From Gloeocapsa sp. PCC 73106 (lineage in GTDB: Bacteria > Cyanobacteriota > Cyanobacteriia > Cyanobacteriales > Gloeocapsaceae): DNA of 48,253 bases. Below, one piece after another: positions 7,449-17,121 of the stretch. The notes beneath the pieces are model-generated. The model was not told the DNA's origin. It worked only from the letters and a program-made list of their open reading frames with translations, and did not search any database. The stretch is taken from assembly GCF_000332035.1 (NCBI RefSeq), contig NZ_ALVY01000208.1, forward strand, positions 1-48,253. Reading direction: 5' to 3'. The translations under genes and the position numbers were made by a program. Each line of letters starts with the position of its first letter. The first letter of the stretch is position 1.

Positions 7449-10400
7449 ATGAATCAAGAACAACAAATCCGGATTGATTTTCTAGATGAGGCCCAAGATT
7501 CCTATGATTGCATTGAATCAGTGATCCTGGGTTTGGCTGGTAACATTGTTGTTACTGAGAAAATCGACCTAGCATTGCGATCGGCTCACTCACTCAAAGG
7601 TGGAGCAGGTATGATGGGATTTACGACTCTTAGTCATATTTCTCATCGCTTAGAAGATTTCTTAAAAATCCTACGAGTTCGTTACCGTTCTACTGCAATT
7701 GGTGTTGAAGTAGAAACACTGTTGTTACAAAGTGTAGATGCTTTGCGTCAGGTAGGTGATTTGCATCGTCAAGGGACAGATATTGAACAGAACTGGTTAA
7801 ATCGTAATATTGATCCTATTTTTGAAAAGTTACATCAACATTTGGGAGAACTTGAAGAGGAAGACGAAAATACCTTATTTTCTGAGAATCTCAATGCTGA
7901 CCCTATAAGGATAATGTTTGAGGAAGGGGTAGAAAAACTTCTAGACCAATTTGAGAAAAAGTTAGCTAATCTTCCCCTGACAGATTTTGCTGAAGCATTG
8001 GTAATAATATCGGAACAACTTACTGCTTTTGGTAAAATGGCGAATTTAGAGCCTTTTGTTCGACTGTGTCAATCGATTCAGCAACAAGCCAATATTGCAA
8101 GTCCAGAACAATTGAACAATCTAACTGATCAGGCTTTGAACCTCTGGCGACGTTCTCATGCCTTAGTGATACGAGGTAATTTAGATAAACTTCCTTGTAG
8201 AGTTAACCTGAGGGATGGTACCTCTACCTTTGGAGAACTAGATGGTGATGATCTTTTGTCCAAACATTATGATTTAGCTTTAGAATTGCAGCAGGAAGTA
8301 GAATTAATCGATATCAATGAATTCATTGTACCTGAAATTGAATCGAACTTTGATTTGATATCAGAGATGGCAATAGAGAATCAAGATTCCTCTGAGTTGG
8401 ATGATTTGTTTTCTCTAGAGATTCCTGATTTCACAGCTGAAAGTCTGGTAATCTGCAATATAAAAGAGCAACAGGAAGAAATCGCTTTAGATAAGCAGGA
8501 GGAACAAGAAAGCGAAACTCTGCTGAGTTTGGCTAATTTTAACTTTTCAGACCTCACTGAAATTTCACCAAGTGCTAAACCTGAAGTTAATAAGAGCGAA
8601 CAACAGACAAGTAAAACTGTTCGAGTTCCCGTAAAACAACTATATCAAATTAATAGCGTATTTAGTAAGTTAGTTCTGGAACAGAACAAAATTAACCTCC
8701 GTTTAGAGCAACTGATCAGTTTTGCCGCACTCATGCATGAGCGCATGAATAAATTGGAAATTTCGAACAACCAACTCAAAAAATGGTACGACAGAGCTTC
8801 TGTTGACAACATCACTCCAACAAGTCAACAATTAAACCCAGGCAATCAGAACTTACCATCTGCCCATATTTCTCCGTCTTCTGATCATTTTGTCAGTTCA
8901 AAAAATTATCAAGAACAATTTGATATTTTAGAAATGGATTTTTACAGTGATCTTCACTTAATTTCTCAAAATCAAATTGAAACCATTGTTCAGCTACAGG
9001 AGGTTACGACAGATATAGATCTTGGCTTAAAAGAAATGACTCAAACTGTCCGAGGATTAGACCAATATACACAATTGCTCCAGAATAATGTCACCCGAAT
9101 CCAAATGCAAGCATTTGCTGATATGACTAAATCTTATTCCAGATTAGTCAGGGATCTTAGTGTTAGATTTGATAAATCAGTCAAACTTAATATTGAGGGA
9201 GAAAATACCTTAATAGATCGCACAATGATTGAAGATCTCAATGCGTCTCTAATACATCTTATTCGCAATGCTTTTGCCCATGGGATAGAAGATCGTGATA
9301 GTCGCATCACCTGTGGAAAGTCTCCAGAGGCTACGATCACCCTACGGGCTATTAACCGAGGAACTCAAATCATAATCATTGTTAGTGACGATGGAAGAGG
9401 TATTGGACTAGACAAAATTTGTGATCGTCTTCGACAAATGGGAATTCCCGATGAAGACATTAAGGAGATGTCCGAAGCAGAAATTGTTGAGCACATTTTT
9501 CAAACTGGATTTACTACTAGTGATGAATTATCTGAACTTGCCGGTCGAGGCATAGGTATGGATATTGTGCGTACTAATTTACAAAAATTTCAAGGAGATA
9601 TTCAGGTAGATACTCAAACCAATAAGGGGACAACCTTTACTCTTAGCCTTCCTTTCAACTTATCGCTCTTACACGTGATGCTTGTAGAAAGATTAGGAAT
9701 GGTCTTTGCGGTTCCCATAAGTAGCATTAAAGAAGTTGTTACTTTACACAAAAGAGAAGATGTATCAATTGAAGACTTAAAACAACTAACTTGGCAAGAA
9801 CAGGTTATCTCCTTGATACGGCTTGAAGAAAATTTCAAGTTCAATCGATTCCAGGACTCTTTTGAAATGTTTGGTAATCCAGTGATCAACAAGCCGACTG
9901 CTCTTATTATTGGAGAAGGAACTGCTATCGGTGGCATTTACATTGACCGTATTTGGGGCAAGCAAGATGCGGTGATTCGCCCCATTGAAAGTTTTTTCCC
10001 TCTACCTGTTGGTTTCATTACTTCGATGATCCTAAAAGACGGACGAGTGCTTCCTGTAATCGATCCTGTACAAATTTTTCAAGTTTGCTTAGAAGCTAGT
10101 CAAACTGAGCCTAAAGAGGACTCTACCTTAGCAGAGCAACATACCGATATGTCAGTTATCTCAGAAACACTAGACACGATTTTAGTTGTGGATGACTCAA
10201 TCAATGTCCGTCGCTATTTAACGTTAACTCTAGAAAAAGCAGGTTATCGCGTCGAACAAGCTAAAGATGGACAACAGGCTGTTGATAAGCTTTTTGCTGG
10301 GCTTTCGGTTCAAGCGGTTATCTGTGATATCGAAATGCCTCGTCTTAATGGTTATGGGTTTCTAGAGGAAGTCAAGGCTAAGTTGGAGTTTCAATCTCTC

Positions 10401-10574
10401 CCGATTGTCATGCTAACCTCTCGTAGTAATGAGAAGCATCGCAAGTTGGCGATGAATTTGGGGGCTTCAGCTTACTTCTCTAAACCTTACAATGAGCAAG
10501 AATTACTGCAAAAAGTTAGTAACTTAATCCTTGATTACCAAAATATCATACTATCAACTACTCCAGTGTGTTAA
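7449..10574 (+). CDS. CheA-like hybrid histidine kinase (PixL/PilL-like)
   Basis: The last gene of the taxis operon, 1041 residues. Domains in order: an N-terminal HPt domain with the likely phosphorylated His47 (SAHSLKGGAGMMGF); a long linker; a dimerisation region near 510-570; an ATPase domain with N-box (HLIRNAFAHGIED), G1 (DDGRGIG) and G2 (AGRGIGMDIV); a CheW-like domain after about 720; and a C-terminal receiver (VVDDSINVRR, CDIEMPRLNG). It should autophosphorylate under control of the receptor and CheW protein and pass phosphate to the two regulators encoded upstream. The 3' end overlaps the convergent ZIP-like gene by 17 bp. Confidence 0.95.
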   Translation: MNQEQQIRIDFLDEAQDSYDCIESVILGLAGNIVVTEKIDLALRSAHSLKGGAGMMGFTTLSHISHRLEDFLKILRVRYRSTAIGVEVETLLLQSVDALRQVGDLHRQGTDIEQNWLNRNIDPIFEKLHQHLGELEEEDENTLFSENLNADPIRIMFEEGVEKLLDQFEKKLANLPLTDFAEALVIISEQLTAFGKMANLEPFVRLCQSIQQQANIASPEQLNNLTDQALNLWRRSHALVIRGNLDKLPCRVNLRDGTSTFGELDGDDLLSKHYDLALELQQEVELIDINEFIVPEIESNFDLISEMAIENQDSSELDDLFSLEIPDFTAESLVICNIKEQQEEIALDKQEEQESETLLSLANFNFSDLTEISPSAKPEVNKSEQQTSKTVRVPVKQLYQINSVFSKLVLEQNKINLRLEQLISFAALMHERMNKLEISNNQLKKWYDRASVDNITPTSQQLNPGNQNLPSAHISPSSDHFVSSKNYQEQFDILEMDFYSDLHLISQNQIETIVQLQEVTTDIDLGLKEMTQTVRGLDQYTQLLQNNVTRIQMQAFADMTKSYSRLVRDLSVRFDKSVKLNIEGENTLIDRTMIEDLNASLIHLIRNAFAHGIEDRDSRITCGKSPEATITLRAINRGTQIIIIVSDDGRGIGLDKICDRLRQMGIPDEDIKEMSEAEIVEHIFQTGFTTSDELSELAGRGIGMDIVRTNLQKFQGDIQVDTQTNKGTTFTLSLPFNLSLLHVMLVERLGMVFAVPISSIKEVVTLHKREDVSIEDLKQLTWQEQVISLIRLEENFKFNRFQDSFEMFGNPVINKPTALIIGEGTAIGGIYIDRIWGKQDAVIRPIESFFPLPVGFITSMILKDGRVLPVIDPVQIFQVCLEASQTEPKEDSTLAEQHTDMSVISETLDTILVVDDSINVRRYLTLTLEKAGYRVEQAKDGQQAVDKLFAGLSVQAVICDIEMPRLNGYGFLEEVKAKLEFQSLPIVMLTSRSNEKHRKLAMNLGASAYFSKPYNEQELLQKVSNLILDYQNIILSTTPVC

Positions 10575-12390
10575 TTAAAATTACCACTAGAAAACCAATT
10601 AGAGTAGATATACCTACAATTGAGCTACCTTTAGAGTAAGCTTCAGGTAGCATCGTTTCAGCAATTACCGTGAGCATCGCCCCTGCAGCCATGGATTCTA
10701 AAAGTGAAATGACGTTATCTGGTGCCTGTGCAAATACAATATTTCCCAATCCTGCCAAAAGACCGGTGACTATCATAATAGAGGTCCACATGATCAAGGT
10801 TTTGGGAATAGAAAAGCCTTGTTGTAGCATACCTCGAGAACTCGAGAGGGCTTCAGGATAGTTAGCGATAAATATCCCCGCTAAGAGTGTACTACTAATA
10901 GGGTTGACCGCTATATGAGCTCCAATAGTTAAAGCTTCTGGAATCGCATCGAGCATTAATCCTAGCCAGATTGCCATGGGCGCGTCGTGTTGTTCTTGTG
11001 TTTCTTTAATAACACTCATTGCGGAGGGAATTAAATGCTTGGCGTTCATACTTTCGAGAGATTCTGTGAGCCATTGTCTTGCTTTGTCTGAAGCGAGATG
11101 CTGTCTGGTTTGTAGATAATCTCTGAGTTTGGGTTGCTCTAAAAAGGTTTTTACTCCCAATTGTAAGCCAGGAGATTGTTGTAAAATTTCCCTAAAATCT
11201 TGACGTCTAATCGCCCAAACAGCTACATCGGTTTTAGCGATCGCTGTCACCGTGTGAGGAGCGTTGATTAGAAAAGATAATTCCCCGAAAGGATCCCCTT
11301 TTTTAAGCACTAACGGTTGTGTCTTTAATTCACTAGGGTAAATAATTTGAATTTCCCCCTCTTCAATGATATATAAATAGTCTGAACTATCTTTAGGTTG
11401 AAAAAATACGAAACCATTGGCTTTAGTTTGATGGATCAGGCGATCGGCGACTTTTTCTAATTCTTCTGCGGGTAGATAGCTAAAAACAGGAAATCTCTCT
11501 ATTTTACGCGCTAATTTGAGGAACTCTGGACGTTTCTGTTCAATAGTCACCGCAGCCAGTAGTTGTCTTTCTCTAGCTACTGTTTCCACCCCCTGATTGA
11601 CCCAGTTTCTCACTTCCGATAACCTAAAGCCGTGACGTGTTTGCAAATAATCGGCGATTTCTTCGCTTTGTAAATAGTGTTGAGTTGCTTGTACAAGTTC
11701 CGGGGAAATATCCAATAGTTCCTCAAAATCAGAACGGAGCAATACCCCTAGCTGACTATCTTCAGCAGCAACTGCTACACTTTGATGGGGACTTCCGGTA
11801 AAAAAAGCTGACTTACCAAAAATATCGTTACTACTAATCTCGGCTAAGTTTTGAAAGCCTGCTTGAGGATCTTGTAACTCAACTTTTCCTTTTTCTAGAA
11901 TATAAAGACTTTCACTAGGATCTCCCTGGCTATATAAGGCTGTACCTTTGGGGTAATTGACTATAAATAAACGTTCAGCTATTTTTTCCTGCCAAATTAA
12001 GGGTAAATCACGCAAGACGCTTAAGCGTTTTAGTTGAGCAATCTTTTTTTGAAAACGACGACTTTCTTGTTCAGTTAGATGTACTAAAGTGGTAGAGGGT
12101 TTGCGCAGAAATCCCCCTGATTTATTAACTATTTGATTGACAACTATAAAAAAGATACTTCCAAAAATCGAGCCTATTACTAATTCTAAATAATGACCAG
12201 TTTCTGTGGCGCCGCCTACTAAGTCTATCACTACCGCGGATAATAGTGCACCCGCACCAAAGGCCGTCAAAAAGGCTACGACGCGCTTTTGAGGATTCCA
12301 AAACAGGGACGTCAAAGCTCCCAATGGCATCGAACTAGCACTAAGTAGTCCTGCTCCTAGGGCATGCCAAAATGTAGTTTGAGCCATCAT
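10558..12390 (-). CDS. ZIP-like membrane protein with two internal cNMP-binding-type domains
   Basis: A 610-residue fusion. About 95 N-terminal residues form the first helices, then come two cyclic-nucleotide-binding-type domains (about 125-235 and 290-400), then the remaining helices. The C-terminal membrane part carries ZIP-like polar motifs: LDAIPEALTIGAHI, NYPEALSSS and AETMLPEAYS, typical of divalent-metal permeases. In both nucleotide-binding cassettes (FGKSAFFTGSPHQ and FGELSFLINAPHT) the usual arginine that holds the cyclic phosphate is a histidine, so classical cAMP binding is doubtful. The gene follows a 71-residue ORF by three bases and overlaps the 3' end of the CheA gene. Metal transport is inferred, not shown. 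Confidence 0.85.
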   Translation of the reverse strand: MMAQTTFWHALGAGLLSASSMPLGALTSLFWNPQKRVVAFLTAFGAGALLSAVVIDLVGGATETGHYLELVIGSIFGSIFFIVVNQIVNKSGGFLRKPSTTLVHLTEQESRRFQKKIAQLKRLSVLRDLPLIWQEKIAERLFIVNYPKGTALYSQGDPSESLYILEKGKVELQDPQAGFQNLAEISSNDIFGKSAFFTGSPHQSVAVAAEDSQLGVLLRSDFEELLDISPELVQATQHYLQSEEIADYLQTRHGFRLSEVRNWVNQGVETVARERQLLAAVTIEQKRPEFLKLARKIERFPVFSYLPAEELEKVADRLIHQTKANGFVFFQPKDSSDYLYIIEEGEIQIIYPSELKTQPLVLKKGDPFGELSFLINAPHTVTAIAKTDVAVWAIRRQDFREILQQSPGLQLGVKTFLEQPKLRDYLQTRQHLASDKARQWLTESLESMNAKHLIPSAMSVIKETQEQHDAPMAIWLGLMLDAIPEALTIGAHIAVNPISSTLLAGIFIANYPEALSSSRGMLQQGFSIPKTLIMWTSIMIVTGLLAGLGNIVFAQAPDNVISLLESMAAGAMLTVIAETMLPEAYSKGSSIVGISTLIGFLVVILINTLE

Positions 12391-12393
12391 TTT

Positions 12394-12609
12394 TTATTCT
12401 TCTTGTGTTGCTAAAATAGTCAAAGCCTGAGCCCATGCAACATATTTACAGTCTGCTAAAGCACGAATTGAGTTTTTAATACCAAGTGCCTCAGCTAATT
12501 TACTCGCGCTTTCGGGAGTAATACCCTGAAGTGCCTCGATAGGAGCTTCTACTATTTCTTTGAGGCTTTTATCTTCCCATTCTTTATCTAAGACAAAATT
12601 AACATTCAT
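12394..12609 (-). CDS. Conserved small helical protein (71 aa)
   Basis: A short acidic protein with no membrane helix. The core (ESASKLAEALGIKNSIRALAD) looks like a helix-hairpin-helix unit, and the N-terminal KSLKEIVEAPIEALQGI resembles a widespread family of small proteins of unknown role. The stop codon is three bases before the start of the ZIP-like gene, so the two are probably translated from one mRNA, with the promoter in the 570-bp region to the right. The tight pairing suggests a shared function, perhaps regulation or assembly of the membrane partner. I cannot name it. Confidence 0.7.
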   Translation of the reverse strand: MNVNFVLDKEWEDKSLKEIVEAPIEALQGITPESASKLAEALGIKNSIRALADCKYVAWAQALTILATQEE

Positions 12610-13183
12610 GATTATCTAGTCTATAAAAGATATTTTTCTTAGGCTATCATCATTGTTTTAAGATAAGGTTAACTCCGAGAGACAGGGTAAGCTCATCTAA
12701 TTTGGTATAAATTGTACTTGACACTCGACTCGTGGCTTTTCCTTTACTCAAAAATCTTAGGAAAATCTAAAATTTACCTGGGTACAAATTTTGAGGTATT
12801 ACTAGACTAAATTCTCCTCTAGAAGCTCTTTTCAGCCTTTTCTTGATTCTTTTTCAGGGGGAAGTTCCGTTATAGGTTTATTTATCAATAAATATGAGTT
12901 TGGATTAAGTCTTTAAACACAGAAAAGCAACACCACCTTTTTGGCCCTACTCTTCTGAAATTTTCTTTACTATACCTCTAAAGCCACCTCCCATCTACAA
13001 ACTTCTCCCAGGGAGGCTTTCCCGACTTAGCGGGAAAAGTCAGCCAGCAAGGGGTACAAACAAACAGATGAAAATTGTGCTAAGTTCATTAGTAAGCATT
13101 TGTTTCCACTACTTTGTCATAGTGTATAGGTTAACAATTATTCACTTTATTTTGGCTACGAATATGCTACTTAGTGGGCGAAG
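12610..13183. other. Intergenic region between divergent genes, with a hairpin
   Basis: This 574-bp gap separates the 71-residue ORF (leftward) from the DevB-like gene (rightward) and should hold both promoters. A short perfect hairpin (TTTCCCG at 13018-13024 with CGGGAAA at 13031-13037) is the only clear structure; no T-run follows. I find no convincing coding frame or RNA gene here. Confidence 0.5.
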
Positions 13184-14491
13184 GTGTTGAAAAACAGGTG
13201 GTTTAAAAAATATCTCGATTTAAAACCTAGACAGCTGGGATATATCATCCTGGCAGTAGCTGTGGCAACTACTACTGGTATCTTTGCTTTCCCAAGTTTA
13301 CAGCATACTCAAACTGCTCGGCAAAATTCTCCAGAAACTTTTCCAGATAATATCCCTGCTGTCACAACTATTACTTCTTTAGGACGTATAGCTCCTCAAG
13401 AAAAAGTCACTCGCCTCTCTGCCACTATTCCTTTCGAAGGTGCGCGAGTGGAACAACTTTTGGTGAAAAAAGGAGACGTAGTTAAAGCCGGACAGATAAT
13501 TGCCATACTTGACAGTCGCGATCGCCAACTAGCAGCCTTAAAACGAGATCAAGAACAAGTCAAAGTTGCCCAAGCTCGTCTAGAACAAGTTAAAGCAGGT
13601 GCTAAGACTGGAGCTATCAAAGCTCAGTTAAAGACAATTGAACGGTTCAAGGCAGAGCTGCGAGGACAAATTGTGGCTCAAGAGGCAAAAATAGCTAACT
13701 TACAAGCCCGTTTACAAGGGGAAAAACAGGCTCAAGAGGCAAAAATTAAGGGTTTCAAGGCTCAGTTAAAGAATGCTCAAACTGAGTGCAGTCGGTATGA
13801 GAAATTATACCGAGATGGTGCTGTATCGGCTTCTGAGTATGACAGTAGGTGCCTTGAAGAGGATACATTCCGAGAGCAGCTAAACGAAGCTGAAGCCAAC
13901 CTGCTCAGGATTATAACTACCCTCTCTGAAGAAATTAACGAAGCTCAAGCAATTTTAACCCGAACTGTAGTGACTCTTCAAAAGCAAATAATTGAAGCGG
14001 AAGCAACTCTAGAGGAGATAGCCGAGGTTCGTCCTGTGGACGTCCAGGTGGCTCAAGCCGAGGTAGACAAGGCGATGGCGATGGTAAAACAGGCTGAAGC
14101 TGACCTGGAGTTAGCTTATGTGCGAGCCCCCATAAACGGCAGAATTTTGGAAGTTCACATAAGACCAGGAGAAACTATCACTAACAAGGGAATAGTTGAA
14201 CTTGGTCAAACAGAGCAAATGGAGGTAATAGCTGAGATCTACAAAACTGATATTGGTAAAGTTTCTCTTGGTCAGCAAGCTATCATTACCAGCGATGCTT
14301 TTCCCGAACAATTACAGGGAACAGTTACTCAAATTGGCTTACAAGTTAAACAACAAAACGTCTTCAGCAACGTTCCTGGAGCTGATGTAGATCGCAAAGT
14401 AGTTGAGGTCAACATCAGTCTTGAACCAGAAGATAGCAAGCGAGTTGAGGGTTTAACTCACTTACAAGTACAGGTAGCTATTCAACTTTAG
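13184..14491 (+). CDS. DevB-like membrane fusion protein (HlyD family) of an ABC exporter
   Basis: A periplasmic adaptor of 435 residues, anchored by one N-terminal helix (about 17-36). It contains the split biotinyl-lipoyl domain (ATIPFEGARVEQLLVKKGDV; later APINGRILEVHIRPGE) flanking a long coiled-coil hairpin (about 110-290), then a beta-barrel region. The segment TSLGRIAPQEKVTRLSA is characteristic of DevB relatives, which join an inner-membrane ABC transporter to a TolC-type outer-membrane channel; in heterocyst formers DevBCA exports glycolipids. The start is GTG at 13184, with TTG three bases further on as an alternative. It is 66 bp from the devC-like gene, and no devA ATPase follows. 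Confidence 0.9.
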   Translation: MLKNRWFKKYLDLKPRQLGYIILAVAVATTTGIFAFPSLQHTQTARQNSPETFPDNIPAVTTITSLGRIAPQEKVTRLSATIPFEGARVEQLLVKKGDVVKAGQIIAILDSRDRQLAALKRDQEQVKVAQARLEQVKAGAKTGAIKAQLKTIERFKAELRGQIVAQEAKIANLQARLQGEKQAQEAKIKGFKAQLKNAQTECSRYEKLYRDGAVSASEYDSRCLEEDTFREQLNEAEANLLRIITTLSEEINEAQAILTRTVVTLQKQIIEAEATLEEIAEVRPVDVQVAQAEVDKAMAMVKQAEADLELAYVRAPINGRILEVHIRPGETITNKGIVELGQTEQMEVIAEIYKTDIGKVSLGQQAIITSDAFPEQLQGTVTQIGLQVKQQNVFSNVPGADVDRKVVEVNISLEPEDSKRVEGLTHLQVQVAIQL

Positions 14492-14557
14492 CATTTTCAG
14501 CATTCTCAAAACATATAAAAAACTTTTTTAGATTTTATCTTTCAAGATATTGGCAAA

Positions 14558-15712
14558 ATGATTATTCAAATTCCCTTAGCTTGGCTCCAACTAACTCGAG
14601 AAAAAACTCGTCTCCTAGTCGCCATAGCAGGTATTGCTTTTGCGGTTATTCTTATCTTTGTGCAACTGGGCTTTAAGAATGCTCTCTATGATAGTGCTAC
14701 AGCTCCCCATAGGAATTTACGAGCAGATTTAGTTATGATCAATCCTCAATCTGAAGTTTTATACACCGTACAAAGCTTTCCTCGCGAGCGTTTATATCAA
14801 GCTCAGAGGATTGAAGGTGTAGACTCTGTCAGTTTCCTATATGTTAGCTTAGGAGATTGGAAAAACCCTCAAACTCCGCGCACTCGCTCTATACTAATTT
14901 TGGCTTTTGAGCCAGCTAAACCAGCTTTTAAATTTCCTGGTGTTAATCAGAATTTGGATCGACTAAAACAGACAGATGTAGTGATTTTCGATCAGCTCTC
15001 TCGACCCGAGTTTGGACCTATCGCCGAAGATTTTGAGAAAAATAAGACTGTCGAAACCGAAGTCAATGGCACGAGAGTAAAAGTAGGTGGCTTATTTAGC
15101 ATGGGGACTTCTTTTTCTGCTGATGGTAACATGATTACCAGTGATTCTACTTTTTTACATATCTTCAAAAACCGTACCCAGGGGCAGATTGATGTAGGTT
15201 TAATTATTCTCAAGCCAGGAGCTGATCGGCAAAAAGTTATTAAGGATTTGTCAGCAAATTTACTTAATGACGTTAGAGTACTCACTCTCGATGATTTTGC
15301 GAAATTAGAGAAGGATTACTGGGAAAACAGCACGGCTCTTGGCTTTATTTTTGGTCTAGGTGCCACGATGGGATTTATTGTCGGCGCAGTAATTGTTTAT
15401 CAAATTATTTATACCGACGTTACCGATCATCTATCTGAGTATGCAACTCTCAAAGCAATGGGTTATAGACATAGATATCTTTTGGGGATTGTTTGCCAAG
15501 AATCTCTGTTTTTAGCAGTTTTAGGCTATATTCCTGGGTTCATTATCTCTCAACTCATGTATCATTTGATCAGAGTAGAGACTCATTTACCAGCATTGAT
15601 GACCCTAAATCTAGCTATATTTGTACTAATATTAGCATTCCTCATGTGTTCTATAGCTGGTGTCATTGCCATGCGTAAATTGCGTTATGCAGATCCTGCC
15701 GATATCTTTTAG
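14558..15712 (+). CDS. DevC-like ABC exporter permease (FtsX family)
   Basis: A 384-residue inner-membrane permease with four transmembrane helices (about 19-40, 265-290, 310-335, 350-372) and a large periplasmic domain between the first and second, the MacB/FtsX arrangement. The N-terminus (IPLAWLQLTREKTRLLVAIA) and the C-terminal KLRYADPADIF are typical DevC ends. With the adaptor encoded just upstream it should form an export pump, but the ATPase subunit DevA, usually the next gene, is absent: only 88 bp of non-coding sequence remain before a convergent gene. The ATPase may be supplied from elsewhere, or the locus may be a decayed devBCA copy. Confidence 0.9.
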   Translation: MIIQIPLAWLQLTREKTRLLVAIAGIAFAVILIFVQLGFKNALYDSATAPHRNLRADLVMINPQSEVLYTVQSFPRERLYQAQRIEGVDSVSFLYVSLGDWKNPQTPRTRSILILAFEPAKPAFKFPGVNQNLDRLKQTDVVIFDQLSRPEFGPIAEDFEKNKTVETEVNGTRVKVGGLFSMGTSFSADGNMITSDSTFLHIFKNRTQGQIDVGLIILKPGADRQKVIKDLSANLLNDVRVLTLDDFAKLEKDYWENSTALGFIFGLGATMGFIVGAVIVYQIIYTDVTDHLSEYATLKAMGYRHRYLLGIVCQESLFLAVLGYIPGFIISQLMYHLIRVETHLPALMTLNLAIFVLILAFLMCSIAGVIAMRKLRYADPADIF

Positions 15713-15800
15713 AATTTTTGGCGTCGAACAACGCCCAGAAGTATTTGTCTGCGGCCGATTCTGGCACAAGCTTATAATCTAGGTTTAGCTTGCATGACAA

Positions 15801-16982
15801 CTATTGCGTCTTTGAATTATGACCGCTTAGTAACGACAGTTGATTGAGATAGGACTTCATCAGCTGTTCCGTTGGCGGGAATGTGTCGGGATCAAACCCT
15901 TCATGAAAAATGGCGTCTAAATTCGTTTTCTCAATTATTTGGGGTAAATCCTCAGGTATTAAATTCCTGATTTTTTTCCGGGGAATCTGGCGAACACTTG
16001 CAAAGAACTCACTCCAACTTACAAGCTTACACCCCAATAAGTGAACTACAATCTCGTTATTGTAAAAGTTGAGATTACAGGGACGTAGCAGTGAAAGTGG
16101 ATGAAAACTCAGCATATTTTCTACCAAAGCATTGACAAGGATATCCACAGGTACAAAATTACAACCCTGTCCATCCCACATCAATTTTAGGTTTGTTATC
16201 ACTTTTGCTAGTCGCCAAAAGCTGTAGTGGAGTCCAGGATCCTTGCCGACAGATGTACTGCCCAAAATATAGGGAGATTCACAAATTGTAATCCGCAAGC
16301 CACTTTTGACAAGGCTAGCTAGCAAGCCCTGGTTTACCCATTTCATTTGGGCGTATCCAGAGTACCACCAAGAATCTGGTTTGCAGAAATCCTCGATATT
16401 CTGATAGAGATGAGCAATAGTGCTGCCGAGATAGGTCAATTGCTTGAGCCTTCCTTCTAGGCAAAACTGAAGGACTCTCAACAGCGCCATAACCCAATCT
16501 GATCGCAGATCGAGATAGGAAACTGAGTAATCTGTCGAACTGGCACAATGGAAGACCGTATCGATTAATTCGCCTAGACTCTTGTACACGATTGCTGTGA
16601 GACCAAATTGTTGTGCAGTGATCTGTCCCTCAATACAATTTAACTTTTGTTTTTCATTGTCAGTTAGAGCGAGATCGTAACTTGCCATTGTGTTTTGCAA
16701 CCGATCAAGAGGAGACATTAAGTCTTGACAGCGGATAATTGTATAGACCTGCTTTACCTTGCTATCTTCTAGTAACCGCTTTATTAAGTGAACCCCAACA
16801 AATCCGTTTCCTCCTAAGACTAAAACATTCTCACCCCAACGCGCTCTCTTGTCACTTTCAATATTCTTAAGAACTTCATCGTTAAGCTCAATCTGAAGCT
16901 TAGAAGCATCGCCTGTATCGAGTGCTACAATATCAGCAAACTTACTTGGCAATCTCAGATGAGGTAAATATTCTATCGTCAT
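15801..16982 (-). CDS. Stand-alone thioester reductase-like SDR protein
   Basis: A 393-residue extended short-chain dehydrogenase of the Lys2/NRPS thioester-reductase type (also seen at the C-terminus of HglB/HetM-like proteins). The NAD(P)-binding motif GGNGFVG is at 57-63, followed by VFHCASSTDYSVSYLDLR and the catalytic Tyr210-x-x-x-Lys214 (YAQMK). Such domains reductively release acyl chains from carrier proteins as aldehydes or alcohols. Here there is no fused carrier domain, so it should act on a separate acyl-ACP or acyl-CoA. It is divergent from a heme-oxygenase-like diiron protein gene and convergent with devC, which suggests a lipid or polyketide-type product. No carrier or synthase gene is in the window. 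Confidence 0.85.
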   Translation of the reverse strand: MTIEYLPHLRLPSKFADIVALDTGDASKLQIELNDEVLKNIESDKRARWGENVLVLGGNGFVGVHLIKRLLEDSKVKQVYTIIRCQDLMSPLDRLQNTMASYDLALTDNEKQKLNCIEGQITAQQFGLTAIVYKSLGELIDTVFHCASSTDYSVSYLDLRSDWVMALLRVLQFCLEGRLKQLTYLGSTIAHLYQNIEDFCKPDSWWYSGYAQMKWVNQGLLASLVKSGLRITICESPYILGSTSVGKDPGLHYSFWRLAKVITNLKLMWDGQGCNFVPVDILVNALVENMLSFHPLSLLRPCNLNFYNNEIVVHLLGCKLVSWSEFFASVRQIPRKKIRNLIPEDLPQIIEKTNLDAIFHEGFDPDTFPPTEQLMKSYLNQLSLLSGHNSKTQ

Positions 16983-17121
16983 AATATTCTATATAAACAC
17001 TGATATTAAAATTCTCGAGCAACACTAGAGTTGTAACTAGCAACTTCGATTAGTTATTCTGAAACATTGGCTATCAATAGAACAAGTAGTTGTTACAAAA
17101 ATATACAGAGTCTCTATTGAC

